Assembly (NCBI GenBank): GCA_045639525.1
Contig: JAZUDI010000082.1
Coordinates: forward strand, 1 to 60,232
DNA from: UBA1181 sp045639525
GTDB taxonomy: Bacteria > Bacteroidota > Bacteroidia > Bacteroidales > Paludibacteraceae
Length of the DNA: 60,232 bases
Direction: 5' to 3'
Shown here piece after piece: positions 54,001-57,292 of this stretch (position 1 is its first letter; each line of letters begins with the position of its first letter). The position numbers and the translations under genes were made by a program. The notes beneath the pieces were generated by a model that saw nothing but the letters and a program-made list of their open reading frames with translations, searched no databases and was not told the DNA's origin.

Positions 54001-54748
54001 ATGTCCGGAAACAGAGACCAAGGTTGACTTGTTCGCAAGAGGTGCCAAGATGTTCAAGTGGAGCAGTATCCCTTACATCAGCGACATCGAGAAGAGCATG
54101 GAAGATACCATCCTCGGAGCGGTTATCGAGGAGCCTACTCAAATCATCGTTTACGGTATCGACGAGAAGGGTTGCGCCGGAACAGACACCACATTTGTGG
54201 AGCCAGTTCCTTACGAGCCAATCCAATTCCGCGTATCGCCAGGCGTTGTCGAGCATGACGAGGCAACCATCTCCATGAACGGTTTCTACCCTACCGAGGC
54301 ATTGTGGTACTGGGATCCGGGAGACAACTCCGAGATCATCAACCGTATGAACGCGATGTACACCTATCCGAACGCCGGAACTAGAGACTCATTCGTCGTC
54401 AATGTCGTGGCTGTGGATAAGAAGGGATGTGAATACCATGGCAACACCACCGTCCATATTTGGAAGGATTTCTGGTGGCCAAATGCCTTCACGCCTAACG
54501 GAGATGGACACAACGACGTATTCCGCTTCTTAGGCACCGAATTGGTAACCGACTTCCACATCGTGATCTTCGACCGAAGCGGTAGAATCGTCTTCCAAGG
54601 CGACGATAAGAATGCCGAGTGGGATGGTACTTGCGACGGTAAAGAGTGTGAATGGGGCGTTTACGGATTCGTCGTAAATTACAAGAGTTCATACATGGAC
54701 TGGAACAAGGCTGACGAGTTCAAGGGTACCGTTACATTGATTAGATAA
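30050..54748 (+). CDS. Second giant T9SS-exported repeat protein (8232 aa), paralogue of the first
   Basis: This single open frame of 8232 codons has the same architecture as its upstream neighbour. A signal peptide (1-31, cleavage after NNAYA) is followed by NEDTPGLGFQG and the motif WKRYYGYWGP (WKRWYGYYGP in the paralogue). The shared N-terminal region contains a CxxC-x11-CxxC pair at 319-337. A PKD-like unit follows, then an Ig/PKD-like array from about 550 to 8050, a last PKD-like unit, and a type B T9SS domain (8141-8232). It is inferred to be a surface filament or adhesin. The start has no Shine-Dalgarno. In the 263-bp gap before it no clean promoter was found: the best candidate is ATTG (29998-30001) with TATATTGG (30018-30025), spaced only 16 bp. 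Module order matches the first giant gene closely in its last 9 kb, so the two arose by duplication. Confidence 0.93.
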   Translation: MKETKLDLKKIVKIFFAILLVAAGLCNNAYAVNEDTPGLGFQGMTGFSTTCGDGDKGVWKRYYGYWGPVKFDATQINSAISSLYYGTNRNINTKYSSEGNGWVRYGQPIYAYRKNDGSFNTDTKPVQYGSEIPKGDVSIINTRELDPNNRKCTGYPFYTQPEGLTAGQKVARVGSTGYPEIGYESGEVYAYERRAMAERLVYTFVVTENSTLLTYRYAALIEEPEGQGEHTGDERPGAQLNVTIQKGDEIIKPVCSEFSVNANKNNTQLVKIPKNCSGTGNDVYYKDWSTVVYDLRDYIGSTVNIEIIVHDCLVQVDVCQDCHKPLGSRGAYSCKYCGSRKVRIQPMAGGHRAYCYFTAETRRMEMKVDNCPSNDVVTITAPLGFSHYNWTTGEGVGLRTEPGKPWIAYVNRSEIQEHMDYICTMTGDEEDCSAIQGIVQLAKDPLGAKFSKRIACDNEVKFVNESYITPVKQQTGEIIEPDEITKYTWKCTDGMGHNYELVTTKKDETPTYILEYTQENKGYYTVTLDIETKNGCTSHYEEEISISPRENISIDGEFKVCRGSEANLQISNYNDPGNVYTWYRVNGTSKTKVWEGTGYEYSKLNVKPNGKENYTVDILRIEDITSNNIVVDKRNCIYSKDFEVDVYEIPTISITGTGGKASSMTAKPKFVDICESEDNATLTATETTSPKLGITSWTWSDLNNTNKDIVSPQDTTMYYVYAKTKEGCEGKDSIKVNVRKKPTLIIDGGDEICVGESITLKAKSAENDVTDATKYHWYEVDGSTEREMVKSAAKGGSTTDSLVIMHTTPSRIGSDDYMYKLVGTNKHGCTSSINKQVVVRDMPNPIIPQPLDICKGALVTLSIYGGDSTMIEESENQKYQKVPYTTSLKPTDEPKFHVWVKNVYNNVQCAKRVEVDYHVDSLPAIQIEGITEICNGEDIQLTASDVMNYGANKPNSSDYTYRWTDPKGTKTATMTASPTTSTTYGITISNGKCSATENVDVTVFPTPRVIAEAFNGKVCPGGSDTLTAYYLVDDETKGVLKNCEWYTDKDRTHAATFSRPAQENGNNDTIIVSNITTPTTYYAYGQDKNGCWKLAQVTVYVKPLPTISIAGDTIICNTMNIALTAAGAESYTWYENGTTEVMKGSKLTLQAMMGAGDGEELVKKYTVVGVKEGCEGTSVKNVHIFREPTITITGRNEVCFGDTAKLTASGSAAGKEYLWTGLGSTSASVTVVPIGNEQIFQVTGYNEKGCPGTAEHTIRINENPTLSITGLDPICYGEKASLLNVLDLNGSTLKEVVWTMFDKKKSTAGTVVANPREIVLQDTTIFQVSAKNAAGCEATAEATVIVYPKPNITVTAPDICDGEEVVATVDGAATYTWFKGKAPSLTPTTETSTKYTDNNGLTTGNYYFRVIGYENGCPSDPKDTFLVINEKPIFTIEGDTAYCENEQMNLSTSTTAKEYLWSTGETERNITPTALLDITSISVTLTHATTGCTNTMKRGIIVKKKPELTINTLDNATQACKGDELPMVAFDKNPSSNARQYVWKEKAVSEATANNYGGTLLTSNKYRYNYDSIVPIINQTTTYSVEGTETHNIKLLNNDNLRCTSSAEVTIIANPIPEVKISGADSICYGLETNLIATNTNSSAIIQSWEWKSEKEGFSNAGLSYTSTGAIKEKSEFTAIATTNNGCKGEATHTIDVYSDFNFTIKGDEYICENSAFKIYAEPDAANKYKKVNDYRYSWAPQGGVSDTAKGFIYENTDFTLTITDVNNCVKTFPSTVLFEKLPKLTLSQNESICEGQTVTLTATSDKDMQQFTWDWQANGGDPETHIKTGKNDEFSQTLTQSRTYTVTGIDSKGCEAQPEVIVVDPKLAPDLSITGVTNACEGSDVDIIAASSSNYAIKWYKGANSATGELISATTGNTSSKDGVLSLKDLKNGTYNYAAVISNGACGTEKPFSLTVTPKPSVKLYSSKEGSSWADVNTIEICENDSVMVDARSSNSDIKYIWNTSSKSATKDTLHPSNDLTCIITVEDANHCTNNDTVNIIVNRNPILTINGRSNGDTTVCADVNTFAEVLLVAGNGGGTLYEWKNEDGVTINLSGEKNNTAKVSINTPLVITLEGANEKLCPGKAKYTIHTKEFPVFDAEDIEACQGDYASIKVTSGNADTYKWTWTENGETKSSNGASHTALLINDRVYKLSATKSGCTRELDKEVKAIVLPIPTVKSDEDQAICFGESLVLNLKAGSNAQRYAWSKGNGLTDNGNGSANITPNATGKHQYIVTGWSDKDCPASDTVFVNVNAKPNFIISGSKVVCAGNEFTLTSEEKDAYTTTVTWSWTDNGVKKSHNGETLTTSLENTSEADITVIFKATVKSDLCEDSLFYPVTVKASPVIEVPAITTCENEATTVTIENATSVFWEFDNKTTGPSRVLSYEIIEANKSGMNIIGYKNGCGTAKRIESITVNPKPVITFDAANIKNNTAEGTGEICLNDKDVKITAKGEKANDQYIWKWNGEDGENTYAPTPKTSGEMTYTVTATDKTTGCVSNKSYKLTVHDNPVIKVSDNGDDFEVNGKGAICINEPLTLKVQGLDNVNRYTWSSSPVVPNISSANGSDTYSIGAPSNLTQDAKFTIVGTTNAGCVGTATYDLKVNKYPTINIISDSKCAGENVTVQIQGYTPGAQYNWGWDNNGQRDTATNATYVSQVLEKDTWFKVTASLNECVKVDSQKISVNKRPVFELDKRELSTCAGVATDIVTATSNIGYRYTWYDNARHILASSPAGSTISKLPGQTPNGTTFYVAEATMSYGAVECSSTDTVMVDVIPRPRPSIVKSGAACVGNTIKWAAKGQDGSTYNWYIGQKTTPLTASGSGAFSLTGANNDTLVVTITEDFAPTTIYLEEINGNCRSELKEDKITKELKPHVEPVDNSPRCKGDGNKTLTLQGATSYTWLSVPGRPTGISYTEALDATKTYTVRAVSGACVDTVDITVYVNELPTIAIDGEGKRNSATGDTTFSCINDEVTLTATPSHPSVMYGTDNTEKGFSYKWDNKDSENQKTFVRNATTTIPQTYSVRVTDQNTGCENVGKYTITGIALPIVNIGGDNSVCQNDPVSLKAETSKPVVSYAWNVKVNGIDQPTSEYTTNGNEITYSHIDTIANGGHTYKFMASATDKDGCVGHSDLFTVTNKPNPFFDVHDTTACYGEVANLKVGDKSKADFYQWPDGTQGGSQWIGSETITENTTYEIIAELNGCKLSKNVKVDVLQLPTFTMDVVKQSNGTTLSKDAEGNVIICENDNKISILANHTSGAAAQSYVWRNFPDSTKSHLFQEPVKKTTYTLTMTDVNGCSNQMSQTILVNVPEKILIEGPDAVCQNGEATYTISGSGNYGFELQPATAGTMDINGNIITIKDVTASFKLKVSGRDAAGCDAEDVEKEVSMTPKPTITLAVTPESRSICSGDNIKMNVKAEQGISIQWEGLAAGFLDNNQTLYCKNEGVDNRDTFRVTATTTDGCVAKDSVIVTTHPLPIFTAESKDICYDTDATLSVSSSNSNLTYTWEGKNFTPSADGKSINISGVKSDENYKVVATDNNQCKRDTIVRVIVHNRPIVGISRTISGSDDKKICKDSLLTLAENNESSDYTHEWFSIGGSKRFALGNSGRTIDAVITQDSTFRVVVTKLYNIVNDLDNSKNYTLGCQDSTDYTITKKEAPRFTVIPDTVCDGSNAKVTIKSDETGVSYNWAWKSASQADFTTQSGGSTLSLNNVTEAIQIKTIGTKESCPADTIVNVLVHQKPTIDAMTLAPICIDKNTDVTPSITFDKTYNATNAAASYAWKANKDGNSMTEGADGLLNIKPNQIGERTYTLTVTDKNGCESSAPALLMVNALPEIVVKGETNVCPNTKANLTVNDFDAEKIKWYKREGETRTLLYTGNNFTPLIGTTAETYEVDVTDGNDCQATKEVKITVKSMPNIYPNGNKVICQGESTRITLIGNSGGTYKWLPNNGNSADSTLKPMTTTTYNVEATTANGCLDTIQFEIKVNSLPVVLINGKKSIDTIICLRDQVHMFASGADQYQWSNRSTGNAYEPSPIIDSKYWVVGTDNTTQCKDTAKYNVKVNPLPTVETTGDIYVCNGKDAHLEVKDANAELIYTWFTEADQVNSIGTGDNYDVSGVTATTNYVVMAAKAYANGFCHNTANQKVIVKENPKPTITPAKSSVCDGDYVLLSATSSMPSSTFGWRGNSTTSSSIRVQINPMGNDTTFWAYTTKDGCIDSSSVTINKLELPTLSAKAKTVLNDDTICYNTSAELQAVATGGNGGYTYEWEKRNIESSENDKAKTYALTNTISAYGFPVKVTDEEGCVGRDTAIVKVKPLPIVTIEGDKTVCEGVEKSFTAKVSNGNPVSYTWKINGVETDNHEATQNVTIDDVKVLTVSVQTERGCENTSAPFTVNKWEKPNIAIMGDTILCAGESTTIRVSGAGSDASKYIWNGGNLAANTTGLSQNITPADANSADTKIAYTVQGEDKNGCINEKAFNITINQRPSVLINGGNGGSQKICDNTAVELKAVASQTVTYKWNTTETEDQVTVKPITTTEYRVVVTNEKECKDTATHTLIVYERPIVTLEAPAIACKNSEVGMTAKSSRNDLTYTWSPNVATTNGNQATIVMIGDETVSVEASYQVDDALTCRYEESKQIEVRDTPTVAIKYAEALCFGQDQSYQLESGSAKADFYIWPNTTNETSIAQYAESSHRNVGDYNTTIKAINRYSLATTSIKCEQTIPVHFVVNEIPEVKIDGPAFVCTGETVSLTVSEISGQIIDESKTVWSTGSADNGKMEISVSPTMDAFYTATLTNIHNCSAEGKYDLSAHTTPKVSIKGETSYCQDSTANIYVDGNNLIFVRWTNKASGHKIEVGDSTGNTLLTSEQLKMSVILEADSSYAVRAINNQNCAATGEIDLTTKSNPVLNMDAPAYTCKGNDVTISVSGATTYEWVNISNTRSTYTEKALTEEKTFVVKGTTNGCTTKDSVTVKIWERPEIAIFDGEADTAVCYKESVTLVAKQVSGASAIASDKYQWQGLSTKANEITVTANNEQKYIVYGEDNNGCRDTAEIIVKVNPLPRFDFTYPNKLCDMQSGELEANKPEYGYVWGTVGKAEALTFPTTAGNTTHNVAIGDTTTFFALAKDDKGCISDTVKHTIMWKPNPDIVVTAPEYICYGTATSLSAEDVVTGSIYQTNFSWMTVDDVVLKSNGNNYASDVLKENTTFKIVGEKEGCKSDTLKTINIWDLPKVTITDQATGLPNLAQACLDSEVKLVATVGDAPTPYTYKWDDKSTSSATTEVTDMTVLTPKKDMEQHIILVTDGNGCQNRDTINVHINPLPDFLVNGVADVCSDTTNKLFTTPITKAELNYNWYEENNIITWEENGVTLSATNRDTVYMPIEKDAVLVVEGSYQINGITCTNSQTFEVKSKTTPTIKIGTSDTTICLGNAVSLVVSGNSTRYDWTDGEGNSLNGNKYNDYTLIDTVWKKTTFIVEGELDGCKKQASVTVDIYDLPTINITADKPVICYGDNVTLTAEGGTYEKYQWKNVSNQSILSGNTDVITESPKIQTNYAVIVTEKHMMNGVASYCENSDTFTIKVNELPVFDLKSNSPICEGDDAIITAITDSTSMSYQWEGDKEGEFTTIDHNAFATTKTGSVASYTYRVLAKDINGCISKDSITVGTKLFPVASIDFPENVCYGTQATVTGKNVAATYQWFDVQGEDSTALSNNNSFTTEFLNGITQGKQIVAKVTTQECTSDTAIIINPWALPLIQIERAPEITICEEFTDTLVAKGSDIPLVAPNQVYKWDNNAYSHLDSFAIAPTVSGTMFHLAGKDTHGCENFDSIKVNIEERPVFSLSSVPAVCANDTTIGWVEVKANSVQNLNYTWRDKNGNTVELFDSKNLASAHSATRQSGWLPITQDTTLFVTAKSIIEEGKKGCEESDQITIKADPYPNIIVVKDPGTVCVGTAAYIQVRTDINADFLWSTQSTNNYIQEIVENNNTTFSVTATSEKGCISNRDFKVNVWELPTVVVRDTAICYNDSVKLVATCTKTDASTDPSLVKIRWSVANADNASYTTPQLTSPTSYSVKVTDENGCIGLATAKVAINPLPDFVLTAKDAVCRGGEAEIYGDKSNLVYNWNHEADPDNYVTEGSSKDKPYILAGMDPTGTDTTLTVWAMDNNKCISNRNVTVHIKEYPVLQFRMDTNYVCYGGDKLIYITGANDGYTWSINGVQNESKNNYIRLTDVREPQHIHVDGVTNKCIAQIDTTIQVWQLPNIQIEASQEELCLNDTVRLTGKNGISTGYKWQLNGSREDFIDVKVRKAGVNTYTMTGKDENGCVNTASIDIQVDTLPVIRIDGLDSVCVGGIADLTARGAKDYIWSSLNNDNIANGQTFQPTIDSDTLFSVLGIDGNGCKGSAEIEMTAKAYPLLTYHTSTGKDSVCLGNRLTIYVNGADNYIWKNEDNTDNYLTQEFNAPKSFTITGTTKGCATDTTIKIGIWKLPKPQLDAPEAICFNQEAQLSASNKDIQEDRTNMPLNIKWRHNGSEEYNITDSPSADKWYYVTSTDTNSCRHIDSIFVKVNPLPSDITIDGENAICKDSSVILTANSDQFDVIRYAWHAKADGSDSTLFNKFGPAIEMTISNDSVIYVTATDKNTCQYTTSYKVTAKAHPVLTPSAPEYVCEGSRTTISVRGATEYVWDNGSTNSYRTVEIFNDTTFTVKGTANGCESEEITIPINKWNLPNIVISTQNDRFEICNGQDSLTLIATGGVTTGYTWNTRETTDRIVVSPLNTTRYEVTGTDANGCQNRTDTTITVHPLPIIEIAGDNAMCENDTIVLVIKTNDDQAIEDYTWNTDIAGWKDMAINKNNKSIALPITEDTHFEVVVTDTFGCWNKGTKDVKMKKYPVLTFPSPKPNYICIGNTATITVEGANSYVWADGSTQRSFLTSPTQDSTYIVAGTTNGCTTVDSVKVFVKDIPVITIEGDGKGELQDSICYGDAINLTASGAGEKAYYTWNTGITNDVLTTSPLGTTKYTVVGVDEFGCSNDQSFTVSVISLPEFTIKGQELICQNDTNKIWIEYEDPTLTFEWNDTYRSVGDTIYPKVENNSSYLVTAKDPYQCSSTKSLAVKIKPYPVLNDDAPTEVCDGSEVKITVTGATEYLWSDNTVGNTFINVPTQDTVYSVQGTTNGCTTIKEYPIRLLALPNVVINGKSHDLCSGQTMPLIANGAKNYVWSTGKADSRIDIRPTSDTKFIVTGTDAKGCSDTASFDVYVRPIPQVSIDGDYAVCEGLDAKLYVVASSNTSPLDVYTWRYDGNIIGNQDTLYTPITTNQNINLYVKDIYGCDNTASTTVKSKPFPKLTVNEFDTVCVGRNISLTVAGANAYEWMDNGVAIENESNTLSKMMENTGSQQYKVRGTTDGCTSDWYDMNIEVIDHPIVNIKGDDEVCINDLATLSASGIHNGTYIWSEGTQNETITVKPMATTTYSVIGYDQYGCEGTAEIKVNVNYPPVVTIDAPKYVCSDKGDLTLTVSSESDSQVTYTWDDNNSHQQIRQDHITSPKTYRVEAKDANGCTSYAEHTVEITKIPTITLTGNTNVCEDEQIVLSAFGTATEYAWSNGTKTNQLNTLAEFNEATAVGDKSTRNFRVYAMLNGCENYLDTTVVINRKPTIGYEGQTIICEGDRLELTGTGAQFYSWSNGTNAQTLVARPKANTRYTLTGIAENGCRSLIDVPVTVFPAPQFAISGDNQACRGANATLTAVGSAITYRWGFGTDRCEDAESGNEASISVPVINSETQVFVRAIDINNCTATKVVKIKALEPPTLSYSGATKVCAGEPINLTAQGASSYYWTMGGDTTRGLNFSFRPMENKTIKLHGTLGECSSDINIYVQASPAPDLSITSKDEICRNEEVILTANGALYFEWSTGEQTRSISKVLTNSMTYTVKGIGYNGCSAVVSKTVHVNQLPAVKLLTKKDGCPETETKVDLFARGAKMFKWSSIPYISDIEKSMEDTILGAVIEEPTQIIVYGIDEKGCAGTDTTFVEPVPYEPIQFRVSPGVVEHDEATISMNGFYPTEALWYWDPGDNSEIINRMNAMYTYPNAGTRDSFVVNVVAVDKKGCEYHGNTTVHIWKDFWWPNAFTPNGDGHNDVFRFLGTELVTDFHIVIFDRSGRIVFQGDDKNAEWDGTCDGKECEWGVYGFVVNYKSSYMDWNKADEFKGTVTLIR
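31004..31060 (+). other. Zinc-ribbon-like CxxC-x11-CxxC motif in giant protein 2
   Basis: Cys319, Cys322, Cys334 and Cys337 (CQDC...CKYC) are spaced like a zinc ribbon or rubredoxin knuckle. Such a motif is unusual in the N-terminal domain of an exported protein. The paralogue has a longer, changed version here (RCANS...KCGSF...CTEC). It may bind a metal or form two disulfides. Confidence 0.6.
31697..54205 (+). repeat. Array of Ig/PKD-like coding repeats in giant gene 2
   Basis: The array begins at RENISIDGEFKVCRGSE and runs to the final units before the PKD-like and sorting domains. It covers about 7,500 residues of 70-90-residue units with the same Cys...Trp...Cys pattern as the first giant protein. 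Some short DNA segments recur almost unchanged, for example the codons for GTTNGCTT at 45023, 50957 and 51635, identical over 23 bp. Confidence 0.85.
44083..53450 (+). repeat. Three-domain super-repeat (A-B-C) in giant gene 2
   Basis: A-module boundaries fall at about 44083, 44871, 45580, 46378, 47145, 47944, 48676, 49371, 50098, 50798, 51478, 52147 and 52828, with a period of 669-799 bp. As in the paralogue, many A modules end in a W-x-LP linker (NIWDLPKV, QVWQLPNI, NVWELPTV, NKWNLPNI). The thirteen boundaries pair in order with the thirteen found in giant gene 1. Positions are approximate. Confidence 0.7.
54470..54745 (+). other. T9SS type B C-terminal sorting domain of giant protein 2
   Basis: Residues 8141-8232 start FWWPNAFTPNGDGHNDVF and include DFHIVIFDRSGRIVFQG, EWDGTCDGKECEWG, VYGFVVNYKS and KGTVTLIR. 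This is the same gliding-motility-associated C-terminal domain as in the upstream protein, with two additional Cys in the turn (CDGKEC). Confidence 0.95.
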
Positions 54749-54768
54749 TAGATTTAATAACCTATGGC

Positions 54769-54803
54769 AAACGAGGAGTGCGCGGATAACGTACTCCTCG
54801 TTT
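54769..54803 (+). terminator. Hairpin between giant gene 2 and mutS2, weak terminator candidate
   Basis: An 11-bp perfect stem (AAACGAGGAGT 54769-54779, ACTCCTCGTTT 54793-54803) has a 13-base loop and only three T before the run breaks. It lies 15 bp upstream of the mutS2 start, so it may end or reduce transcription from the giant gene while allowing some read-through. Confidence 0.55.
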
Positions 54804-54818
54804 ATTGAATGGAAATAT

Positions 54819-57248
54819 ATGATTCAAGAAGAATCCTTTGAGATAAAGACTGGATTTGATAAAATCAGGGAACTTCTGAAAGAGAAGTGCTCCTCCTCTT
54901 TGGGAAGAGACAAAGTGGACGAAATCAGTTTCTCCACACAATACGAGACGATCCTTAATTGGGTGAACCAAACGGCGGAATTCACCACCATCTTGGAGGA
55001 GGAGGACTTCCCTTCCGACCCCTTCTTCGATGTGCGCGAGGGGCTCATCCGCATCCAAACGGAGGGATTCTACCTCTCCGAGCAGGATCTTTTCGACCTC
55101 AGACGCTCCATCGAGACCATTGGTTCGATCGTGAAATTCTTTGACAGCAAGAGCGAAGAGCACTATTTCTACCTCAAATCGTTGGCCAAAGATGTCTTCA
55201 CCTTCCCCGACCTCATCCGCACCATCGACCGTGTCTTGGATAAATTCGGGCGAATCAAGGACAACGCCTCGCCGGAATTGGCCAATATCCGCAAGAGCAT
55301 CGCCATTGAGCAAAGCGCCATCAGTAGGGCGATCAGCCACGCATTACACCAAGCGAAGAAGGATGGATTTATCGATGAGGATACCAAACCAACCCTTCGT
55401 GAGGGACGCTTGGTAATCCCAGTTCCTCCCGCCTACAAAAGAAAGGTCAGGGGAATCGTCCACGACGAGTCCGCCACGGGAAAGACAGTATTCATCGAAC
55501 CGGAGGCTGCCGTTGAGATCAACAATAAAATCAGGGAACTCCTATCCGACGAGAAGAAGGAGGTGATCAAGATCCTAACGGCCATCAGTTCGGAACTCCG
55601 TCCAAGGGTACCTGAGATGATGGACTCCTACAATTTCCTTTCCGAAATAGATTTCATCCGCGCCAAGGCACTCTTCGCGCAAGATACAGATGCTGTTCTT
55701 CCAAAGGTGAGCAACGAGACGCTGCTCGATTGGAGCATGGCCAAACACCCTATCCTACTCCTCAACAACCGCAGGCAGGGGAAAGAGGTGGTGCCCCTCA
55801 ACATCCAACTCAACAAAGAGAACAGGATCCTCATCATATCCGGACCGAACGCAGGTGGTAAATCCGTCTGCCTCAAGACAGTAGGTTTGTTGCAATATAT
55901 GCTACAATGTGGTCTATTGGTTCCGATGCACGCCTCCAGTAGAATGGGAATTTTCGGCAAGATGCTCATCGACATCGGAGACGAGCAATCCCTGGAGAAT
56001 GACTTGAGTACCTATAGTTCCCACCTCTCCAACATGAAACTATTCGTCAAACAATGCGACGGCAAGAGCCTACTGCTGATCGACGAGTTTGGTAGCGGTA
56101 CCGAACCACGCATCGGAGGCGCCATCGCAGAGGCGTTACTGGACCACTTCAACCAAAAGTCGGCCTTCGGCGTCATCACCACCCACTATACGAATTTGAA
56201 AAACTTCGCGGAGGAGACCGACGGTATCATCAACGGAGCGATGCTCTACGACCGACACCGCATGCAACCGCTTTTCCAGTTGGAGATCGGCAACCCCGGC
56301 AGCTCTTTCGCCGTGGAGATAGCCAGAAAAATCGGACTCCCCGAATCGGTCATCGAAATGGCCACCCAAAAGGTCGGTGAAGATTTCGTCAACATGGATA
56401 AATACTTGCAAGACGTGGTACGCGACAAACGTTATTGGGAGGGGAAACGGCAAAGCATCAAACAGAAGGAGAAGCGTTTGGAGGAGTTGACCGCTAAATA
56501 CGAGGCGGAACTGGAGGATATGGGTAAACAGAAGAAGGCCATCATCCGAGAGGCGAAACAGGAATCGCAACACCTTTTAAGCCAAGCCAACGCCGCCATC
56601 GAAAATACCATCCGTAAGATCAAGGAGGCGCAAGCGGACAAGGAGAAGACCAAGGAGGCCCGCAAGCAACTGGAGGAGTTCAAAGAGGAGCAGCGCAAAA
56701 AAGAGCATGGAGAGGCCATCGAACGCAAGATACAGCCTCATAAGCCCATACAGAAACAGCCGGCCAAAGAGGAGAAGAAGGATAGCATACAAGTGGGCGA
56801 CACCGTCCGGATCAAAGGTCAGGGCGGCCATGCCACCATCATAGAGATCAAAGGAAACAACGCCACCATCGCCATCGGTCAGCTCAAATCGACTGTCAAG
56901 AGGGATCGCTTGGAGAAGGTAAGCAAGACGATGATCAAGAAAGAGGTGGCGAAAAGCACCTTTGTCAGCGAGGCGACCACAGATGACCTACGCCAAAGGC
57001 AGCTCAACTTCAAGCGAGAAATCGATGTGCGCGGCATGCGCGGCGACGAAGCTTTACAAGCAGTCACCTACTTCATCGATGACGCCGTGATGGTGAATGT
57101 GGACCAGGTCAGAATCCTTCATGGAACAGGCACGGGCGCTTTGCGCCAACTGATCAGACAATACCTTCAGACCGTATCTTCGGTACGTTCTTTCCATGAC
57201 GAGCATATTCAATTCGGAGGTGCGGGCATTACTGTTGTGGAATTCTAA
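54819..57248 (+). CDS. mutS2: MutS2 family ATPase/endonuclease
   Basis: The 809-residue cytoplasmic protein is of typical MutS2 length. It has an N-terminal helical core region, the Walker A motif SGPNAGGKS (GPNAGGKS at 342-349), Walker B with the MutS signature LLLIDEFGSGTEP, and the ITTHY switch. A long charged coiled coil follows (about 520-650), then a basic linker with a KOW/SH3-like stretch (QVGDTVRIKGQGG). The C-terminal Smr nuclease domain (734-809) has DVRGMRGDEA and HGTGTGALR. MutS2 proteins lack the mismatch-binding domain of MutS. They are linked to suppression of recombination and, in some species, to rescue of collided ribosomes. An ATG 10 bp upstream (54809) is out of frame and soon stops, so 54819 is the start. 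It is probably unrelated in function to the giant genes, though an anti-recombination protein beside a repeat-rich locus is worth noting. Confidence 0.95.
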   Translation: MIQEESFEIKTGFDKIRELLKEKCSSSLGRDKVDEISFSTQYETILNWVNQTAEFTTILEEEDFPSDPFFDVREGLIRIQTEGFYLSEQDLFDLRRSIETIGSIVKFFDSKSEEHYFYLKSLAKDVFTFPDLIRTIDRVLDKFGRIKDNASPELANIRKSIAIEQSAISRAISHALHQAKKDGFIDEDTKPTLREGRLVIPVPPAYKRKVRGIVHDESATGKTVFIEPEAAVEINNKIRELLSDEKKEVIKILTAISSELRPRVPEMMDSYNFLSEIDFIRAKALFAQDTDAVLPKVSNETLLDWSMAKHPILLLNNRRQGKEVVPLNIQLNKENRILIISGPNAGGKSVCLKTVGLLQYMLQCGLLVPMHASSRMGIFGKMLIDIGDEQSLENDLSTYSSHLSNMKLFVKQCDGKSLLLIDEFGSGTEPRIGGAIAEALLDHFNQKSAFGVITTHYTNLKNFAEETDGIINGAMLYDRHRMQPLFQLEIGNPGSSFAVEIARKIGLPESVIEMATQKVGEDFVNMDKYLQDVVRDKRYWEGKRQSIKQKEKRLEELTAKYEAELEDMGKQKKAIIREAKQESQHLLSQANAAIENTIRKIKEAQADKEKTKEARKQLEEFKEEQRKKEHGEAIERKIQPHKPIQKQPAKEEKKDSIQVGDTVRIKGQGGHATIIEIKGNNATIAIGQLKSTVKRDRLEKVSKTMIKKEVAKSTFVSEATTDDLRQRQLNFKREIDVRGMRGDEALQAVTYFIDDAVMVNVDQVRILHGTGTGALRQLIRQYLQTVSSVRSFHDEHIQFGGAGITVVEF

Positions 57249-57292
57249 ATGTTTTATTAATTTCGCGACATATATTAATGTTTAATTCAGCC

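Noticed and set aside
4815..54748. Giant frames as an assembly collapse or artefact
   Set aside because: Frames are unbroken, modules are diverged rather than identical, and both ends carry proper signal and sorting domains, so they look like real genes.
57278..57292. Start of the beta-barrel gene at 57278
   Set aside because: It would add MFNSA before a textbook signal peptide that starts MKK at 57293.
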